Shown: piece by piece, positions 59,926 to 64,000 of the stretch
Layout: each line of letters starts with the position of its first letter
Position numbering within the stretch: position 1 is the stretch's first letter
Notes under the pieces: generated by a model
What the model was told of the DNA's origin: nothing
Database searches by the model: none
What the model saw: only the letters and a program-made list of their open reading frames with translations
From: Acrocarpospora macrocephala
GTDB taxonomy: Bacteria > Actinomycetota > Actinomycetes > Streptosporangiales > Streptosporangiaceae
Length of the DNA: 64,000 nucleotides
Direction: 5' to 3'
Assembly (NCBI RefSeq): GCF_009687865.1
Contig: NZ_BLAE01000040.1
Span: 40,104-104,103 of the forward strand
Made by a program: the position numbers and the translations under genes

Positions 59926-61131
59926 ATGACCCAGGTAAAGACAGCGATCGTCATCGGCGGCGGCATCGCCGGCCCCGTGGCCGCACTCGCGCTCCACAAG
60001 GCGGGCATCACGGCAACCGTCTACGAGGCGTACCCCAGCACCGCCGACGGCATCGGCGGCACCTTCTCGCTCGCGCCGAACGGCGTCGCGGCCCTGCGCA
60101 CCATCGGCGCGGCCGAAACCGTGACCGCGATCTCCACGCCGCTCCCGCGCATGGTCATGTCCGTCGGCGGCAAGCACCTGGACTTGCCCGGCCTGGCCGA
60201 CCTGCCACCCATGCAGCAGGTGCACCGCAGCGATCTCTACCGCTCCCTGCACGACCGCGCCGTCGCCGACGGCATCACCATCGAGTACGGCAAGCGCCTG
60301 GTCGACGCACAGGAAACCGCTACGGGCAGCACCGCCAGATTCGCCGACGGCAGCACCGCCACCGCGGACATCCTCGTCGGGGCCGACGGCGTACGATCCA
60401 CCGTGCGCCGCCTCATCGACCCGAACGCGGCCGGCCCCCTCTACACCGGACTGCTCGGCTTCGAGGCGGTCGCGCGGCACGAGGTGGACGCCGAGCCCGG
60501 CACGATGACCTTCGCCTTCGGCAAGGGCGGCTACTACCTCTACTGGCCGGAGCCAGGCGGCGGCACCCGCTGGGGCGTCAACCTGCCACAGGAACGGCCG
60601 ATGAGCCTCACCGAGGCCCGCGCGGTGCCCTCATCCGAGTGGATGCGAACGCTGCGCGCCGCCTACGCCGACGACGACCCCGGCCGTGACCTGCTGCTGA
60701 CCAGCGACGCCGACGAGTTGCAGGTGGTGGGATCGCTGCACATCATGCCGCCCGTGAAGCACTGGCATCGGGGCCGCATGGTGCTGGTCGGCGACTCGGC
60801 GCACGCCCCCTCCAACAGCTCGGGCCAGGGCGCCTCGCTGGCCATCGAGAGCGCGGTGCAACTGGCCCGCTGCCTGCGCGACCTGCCTGACATCCCCTCG
60901 GCGTACGTCACCTTCGAGCGCCTGCGGCGCGAACGCGTGGAGAAGGTCGCCCGCCGCGCGGCACGGATCAACCAGGCCAAGGCTCCGGGCGCGGTGGCCA
61001 GAGCGCTGATGCCCCTGATGATGCCGCTCCTGATGAAGACCGCCATGAAGCCAGAGAAGACGATCGGCCCCGAACAGCGCTACGTGATCGACTGGGACGC
61101 CCCGGTGACAGCGGATCTGGTGCATTCCTGA
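59926..61131 (+). CDS. FAD-dependent monooxygenase
   Basis: A 401-residue flavoprotein monooxygenase. Motifs: IVIGGGIAGPVAALALHKAG (FAD), ILVGADGVRSTVRR (DG motif), and MVLVGDSAHAPSNSSGQGASLAIES (GD motif). It is of the single-component type related to TetX/PhzS-like and polyketide-tailoring enzymes. AAGGGAG precedes ATG 59926. It is the only gene between the PadR regulator and a strong terminator, so a PadR-controlled detoxifying hydroxylase is a reasonable idea. Confidence 0.88.
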   Translation: MTQVKTAIVIGGGIAGPVAALALHKAGITATVYEAYPSTADGIGGTFSLAPNGVAALRTIGAAETVTAISTPLPRMVMSVGGKHLDLPGLADLPPMQQVHRSDLYRSLHDRAVADGITIEYGKRLVDAQETATGSTARFADGSTATADILVGADGVRSTVRRLIDPNAAGPLYTGLLGFEAVARHEVDAEPGTMTFAFGKGGYYLYWPEPGGGTRWGVNLPQERPMSLTEARAVPSSEWMRTLRAAYADDDPGRDLLLTSDADELQVVGSLHIMPPVKHWHRGRMVLVGDSAHAPSNSSGQGASLAIESAVQLARCLRDLPDIPSAYVTFERLRRERVEKVARRAARINQAKAPGAVARALMPLMMPLLMKTAMKPEKTIGPEQRYVIDWDAPVTADLVHS

Positions 61132-61139
61132 TATCTCAG

Positions 61140-61176
61140 CGCCTGGTGGCACATTCACCGAATGCGCCACCAGGCG
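61140..61176. terminator. Bidirectional terminator
   Basis: CGCCTGGTGGC (61140-61150) pairs perfectly with GCCACCAGGCG (61166-61176), and the stem continues inward as CATTC/GAATG after one mismatch, with an ACC loop. It lies 8 bp after the monooxygenase stop and 18 bp before the stop of the convergent small gene. Confidence 0.8.
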
Positions 61177-61194
61177 TTCGATCACCGGAGGCGG

Positions 61195-61632
61195 TTAGTG
61201 GCTGGTCGTGATCCTGGTCATGGCGGAGTCGTAGCCTCCGCCGCCCGGGTAGACCCACGCGCCGGTCACCGTGTTCCCGTCCTGGCTGAAGGTGCCCTGG
61301 TAGTAGGCGGGCGATCCCTTCTCGCCACCCCAGATGGTGAGGGTGTCGCCGTCCAGTTCGTACACGTAGTCGAAGGTCTCGCCATTGCTCCCGTAGTAGC
61401 GGGACTTGATGTCCTTGCCCGGCTCCTCCGACCCGAACGTACGCTCGCGGCCGATCATCTCCACACCCTTGATCGGCTTACCCTCCGACTCCATCTCGAT
61501 GTCCTGAACAAGGAAGAAGCCACCCGCCAACCACCGGTAGGTGACCGTCCCCTGGGTCCCGCCCGTGACCCGCCACGCACCGACCAGCCGATCCAGGGCC
61601 TTGACCGCCGGGTCCGGGATATTCTCGGTCAT
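61195..61632 (-). CDS. DUF1579-like small protein
   Basis: A 145-residue cytosolic protein with a beta-barrel pattern: 'ALDRLVGAWRVTGGTQGTVTYRWLAGGFFLVQDIEME', 'RTFGSEEPGKDIKSRYYGSNGE' and 'GTFSQDGNTVTGAWVYPGGG'. It resembles DUF1579/THAP4-like heme- or lipid-binding barrels. Two ATG codons are in frame; GAGAGGA touches the first (61638) and is 7 nt from the second, so 61632 is preferred. It follows the sigma-factor gene by 66 bp on the same strand and may be its target or partner. Confidence 0.75.
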   Translation of the reverse strand: MTENIPDPAVKALDRLVGAWRVTGGTQGTVTYRWLAGGFFLVQDIEMESEGKPIKGVEMIGRERTFGSEEPGKDIKSRYYGSNGETFDYVYELDGDTLTIWGGEKGSPAYYQGTFSQDGNTVTGAWVYPGGGGYDSAMTRITTSH

Positions 61633-61698
61633 GATCATTCCTCTCGTCGTGTCTCACCCGTATGACGGGCGGGCGAACTCAAAGGAATCGGTGCGCGC

Positions 61699-62721
61699 TC
61701 ACACCCTCGTGGCCAGCCCGAACGCGGCGAACAGGTCGACGCCGAACGTGGTGATCTCCACGACCTGGTCGCCTTCGATCCGCAGGACGTCGAGGTTGAC
61801 GGCGGAGAAATCACGCTCGCCGTCCCGCCGGACATAGTTGGCCACCGCGGGTTGCCGGTTCGCGGCGGTGCGCACCCCGCGCCACTCGCCCCAAGCCTCC
61901 GGCCCGACCAGGACCGGCCGCCACATCGCCAGGATCGCCTCCCGCCCGTCGTACACGGCCGCCAGCGGAGGCATCGTCTGCCGTGCGTCCGCACGCAACA
62001 ACTCGGCCAGCGCCGCGAGGTCGGCTCGGTCGGAGGCCTCCAGGTAGCGTTGGAGCACGGCACGCTCCTCCTCGCTCGGCGGGGCACCCCGCCCCCAGTC
62101 CGAACGCCTTTCCGGCAACTGCTCGCGCATCGTCACCCGGGCCCGCTGCAGCGCGCTCTTGACCGAGACAACGCTCAACTCAAGCGCCGCCGCGGTCTCG
62201 GCCGCAGGCCAGCCCAGCACGTCACGCAGGATCAACACCGCCCGCTGCCTCGGCGGCAGGTGCTGGATAGCCGCCAGAAACGCCAGCTCAATCGTCTCCC
62301 TCGTGATCACCACCGCGTCAGGCTCCCCCTCCCCAGGCGCGGCCAGATCCAGCAAAGCATCCGGATACGGCTGCAACCACCCAACCTCAGCCATCGGCAC
62401 CCGCATCCCATCGGCACCCGCCGCCACGACAACCTCCCGGCCGCGCGCGGGACTGGAGAGAACATCCAGGCAGGCATTCGTCGCGATCCGATACAGCCAG
62501 GCCCGAAACGTCGACCGCCCCTGAAAACTCTCCCGCTTACGCCAAGCTCGAAGCAGCGTGTCCTGGACAATGTCCTCCGCCTCGGTGAACGAACCAAGCA
62601 TCCGATAACAGTGCACCCGAAGCTCATGCCGATAACGCTCCGCAAGCTCAGCGAACACCCCCTGATCGCCCGCCCGAACAGCCTCAACCATCTCGCTACC
62701 GCCCGCCTCACCCTCAGCCAC
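61699..62721 (-). CDS. ECF sigma factor with C-terminal SnoaL-like domain
   Basis: A 340-residue extracytoplasmic-function sigma factor. Region 2 is 'YRHELRVHCYRMLGSFTEAEDIVQDTLLRAWRKRESFQG', region 4 is 'HLPPRQRAVLILRDVLGWPAAETAAALELSVVSVKSALQRAR'. After a short linker, residues ~220-340 form a SnoaL-like domain ('VLQRYLEASDRADLAALAELLRADA', 'WRPVLVGPEAWGEWRGVRTAANRQPAV'), the plan of the actinobacterial SigG/SigX5 class, where the tail regulates activity in place of an anti-sigma factor. GTG 62721 has GGGAGG 6 nt upstream and is preferred over ATG 62745. No anti-sigma gene is adjacent. Confidence 0.9.
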   Translation of the reverse strand: MAEGEAGGSEMVEAVRAGDQGVFAELAERYRHELRVHCYRMLGSFTEAEDIVQDTLLRAWRKRESFQGRSTFRAWLYRIATNACLDVLSSPARGREVVVAAGADGMRVPMAEVGWLQPYPDALLDLAAPGEGEPDAVVITRETIELAFLAAIQHLPPRQRAVLILRDVLGWPAAETAAALELSVVSVKSALQRARVTMREQLPERRSDWGRGAPPSEEERAVLQRYLEASDRADLAALAELLRADARQTMPPLAAVYDGREAILAMWRPVLVGPEAWGEWRGVRTAANRQPAVANYVRRDGERDFSAVNLDVLRIEGDQVVEITTFGVDLFAAFGLATRV

Positions 62722-62796
62722 ACCACACCTCCCGCGCCCGTCCACCCTAGGACGGACGGCAGCGCACCACCTCGGCCTCGACCCGTCCCGGCCTTC

Positions 62797-63615
62797 TCAC
62801 CACCAACGCCGTACGCAGAGGGTTCTGGGGTTGTGGAAGACGACCTCGACCGCGAGGGCGGCCATGACCGCCTGCTCTGCGCCGCTCAAACCCGCACGAT
62901 TGAAATGAAAAATGAGGTGGTGGGCCAGGACTGCTCGCAGGCCGCGCTCCAGTTGTCCGTGGCGGTTCAGACGGGCGAGGGTCTGCCCGGCTTCGGCGAA
63001 TGCGGTGAGCCAGGCCTGGTAGCCGGACAACGGACCGTCCCTGGCCGGGTCGCACAGGCAGGTGGCATCAGTGGTCATAAGGGTTCGCATCGCGTCGAGG
63101 AGTTCCGGGGCATATTCCGAGTCCGTGGGAATGGTGTTCCCGCGCGACCGGAGGTCACTGACCCTGGCCCATACGTCGCCCTGCTCGAACCAGTCCAAAC
63201 CGGCACTACGCAACAGTGCGGAGCACAGCAGGATCGAGGTCTCGCGCTGTCTGAGCGGCCGCTCGGTCTTCAGCCAGCGCAGGAGATGGCGGCTGTCGGC
63301 GTGAAAGAGAGTGCATGCGGCGTCCAAGCCCATGGGTCCGCCGAAAGCGAGTGACTCGAACTCGCAGACGACTGAGGTCCATGTCATCGACTCGTCGGCT
63401 CCGGCCAGGGCGTGGAGTAACCTGTCGGCGGCCGTGGGGCTGGTGGGGAGCCACCGCAATCTCCACTGCTCCTTCCGGATGAAGAACCAGGTGGAGACGA
63501 GCCCGTGTTCTTCCGCGTTCCTCAGGGCCGGGCCGATGCGCGTCACGGCTAGGCGTTCGGCGTCGTCGGGGTCGGGGAAGGTGACGTTGGCTTGCCGCCA
63601 TTGGCCAGGTTGCAC
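62797..63615 (-). CDS. Stand-alone SpaB_C/thiopeptide-type bacteriocin biosynthesis protein
   Basis: A 272-residue protein of the lantibiotic-dehydratase C-terminal (elimination) domain type: 'LVSTWFFIRKEQWRLRWLP' near residue 40, 'ECE'-like strand 'VVCEFESLAFGGPMGLDAACTLFHADSRHLL', and 'LSGAEQAVMAALAVEVVF' near the end. In full LanB enzymes this domain removes glutamate from Glu-tRNA-activated Ser/Thr to give dehydroalanine; as a separate protein it occurs in thiopeptide and split-LanB systems, and also in [4+2] pyridine synthases. GTG 63615 has AAAGGGG upstream. It lies 15 bp after the LanC-like gene in the same direction. The precursor peptide and the glutamylation partner are not in the window. 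Confidence 0.82.
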   Translation of the reverse strand: MQPGQWRQANVTFPDPDDAERLAVTRIGPALRNAEEHGLVSTWFFIRKEQWRLRWLPTSPTAADRLLHALAGADESMTWTSVVCEFESLAFGGPMGLDAACTLFHADSRHLLRWLKTERPLRQRETSILLCSALLRSAGLDWFEQGDVWARVSDLRSRGNTIPTDSEYAPELLDAMRTLMTTDATCLCDPARDGPLSGYQAWLTAFAEAGQTLARLNRHGQLERGLRAVLAHHLIFHFNRAGLSGAEQAVMAALAVEVVFHNPRTLCVRRWW

Positions 63616-63630
63616 AGGTGCCCCTTTCGG

Positions 63631-64000
63631 TCAGCGGAGGAGCAGGCAGGCGTCCCAGAAACTGGCGGGTGGAGTGCGGTGGGCGAGGGTGTGGAGGGCA
63701 AGTCCGTACCCGGCTTGTCCAGTCAGGAACCCCGGAGGTGTGCCGGTCCCGGCTGAACCGTCCAGGAGCAGTTCGGTGACGCGGGCGAGTGGCAGATCGT
63801 GGGGGGCCAGCGTGTCGGCCGCGAAGGCGGTCACGGTCATGAACAGTCCCGCCGTTCCGTGGCACAGGCTTGGGTCGCCGATGCGCCGGAGCTGGCGTGG
63901 GTCGTTGAGGCATCCGATCAGGGCGGACTCGCTGGCGAGCCTGCGGTCGGTGTCGCCGATCGCGAGTGCCGCGAGCTGCTGAGCGCGCGCGATCCCGGGA
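63631..64000 (-). CDS. LanC-like lanthionine cyclase, C-terminal part (cut by window end)
   Basis: The reading frame is open from the right edge to the TGA at 63631-63633; about 122 residues of the C-terminus are visible. It contains the zinc motif of LanC enzymes, 'DPSLCHGTAGLF' with Cys-His, followed by 'PPGFLTGQAGYGLALHTLA', the last double-glycine barrel repeat, and the typical end 'SFWDACLLLR'. LanC adds Cys thiols to dehydrated Ser/Thr to make thioether rings. The N-terminal part, including the first zinc Cys, is outside the window. With the SpaB_C protein it marks a class I lanthipeptide-like RiPP locus. Confidence 0.87.
   Translation of the reverse strand, partial: PGIARAQQLAALAIGDTDRRLASESALIGCLNDPRQLRRIGDPSLCHGTAGLFMTVTAFAADTLAPHDLPLARVTELLLDGSAGTGTPPGFLTGQAGYGLALHTLAHRTPPASFWDACLLLR

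Noticed and set aside
1..64000. Many long open frames opposite or across the listed genes
   Set aside because: In DNA this rich in G+C, alternative frames stay open by chance. Their translations are Arg/Pro/Ala/His-rich without recognisable motifs, and each overlaps a gene with clear family residues.
1..64000. CRISPR arrays, tRNA/rRNA genes, transposons, phage or integrase genes
   Set aside because: I looked for repeated spacer units, cloverleaf-like stretches ending in CCA and transposase motifs and saw none. A dedicated tRNA scan would be needed to exclude a tRNA fully.

Overview
The window is high-G+C actinobacterial DNA: third codon positions are almost all G or C, GTG and TTG starts are frequent, genes overlap by ATGA/GTGA/TGATG junctions, and families such as ECF sigma with a SnoaL-like tail, MmyB-type XRE regulators and PPOX/F420-type oxidoreductases are present. 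A Streptosporangiales-like host (Nonomuraea or Streptosporangium type) is my guess from gene content, not something the bases prove. I saw no tRNA, rRNA, CRISPR array, transposase or phage gene.

Left part (1-14.2 kb), housekeeping and stress genes in small units: the tail of an alpha/beta hydrolase, a cupin, a secreted stand-alone CBM2 protein, a sensor histidine kinase without a visible partner, a secreted DUF4394 protein, an MFS exporter, a three-subunit PaoABC-type molybdenum aldehyde oxidoreductase with an AraC regulator upstream, a QorB/NmrA-like reductase divergent from a single-cysteine Rrf2 regulator with stacked inverted repeats between them, an XRE/MmyB regulator, a PPOX-type flavoprotein overlapping an aldo/keto reductase, and a small lipoprotein.

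Middle part (14.3-51.5 kb), a catabolic island of about 37 kb bracketed by a PucR-type and an IclR-type regulator. It holds a dipeptide-type ABC importer (two permeases, two ATPases, lipoprotein binding protein), a double-length CaiB/BaiF CoA-transferase, five metal-dependent hydrolases of amidohydrolase type, an NHL-repeat protein, a MetE-C-like zinc methyltransferase homologue, an SDR, a bicupin, a lipocalin-like protein, a GctAB/IpdAB-like pair whose B subunit lacks the usual catalytic Glu, three alpha/beta hydrolases, two acyl-CoA ligases, an acyl-CoA dehydrogenase, two MaoC-type hot-dog proteins, aldehyde and alcohol dehydrogenases, an aldo/keto reductase, a flavin monooxygenase, a FAD_binding_2 dehydrogenase, one intact VOC protein and one VOC protein with an eroded active site. 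The set fits import of an organic, probably ring-containing compound, oxidation, CoA activation, beta-oxidation-like steps and hydrolytic opening. The substrate cannot be read from sequence. A repeated operator-like motif (CAWTTATCGGAC half-site, mostly GGAC-N5-GTCC) sits at four promoters of the island (about 16.8, 32.8, 38.7 and 41.5 kb) and ties it into one regulon.

Right part (51.6-64 kb): an ArsR regulator followed by a six-gene membrane complex homologous to group 4 [NiFe]-hydrogenase/complex I. All four cysteines that would hold the NiFe centre are replaced, while the iron-sulfur small subunit keeps its cysteines; this is an energy-converting-hydrogenase-related (Ehr-type) complex with no visible ferredoxin subunit. 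Then come a PadR regulator, a FAD monooxygenase, an ECF sigma factor with a small DUF1579-like protein, and at the edge the start of a RiPP locus: a LanC-like cyclase (cut by the window end) and a stand-alone SpaB_C/thiopeptide-type protein.
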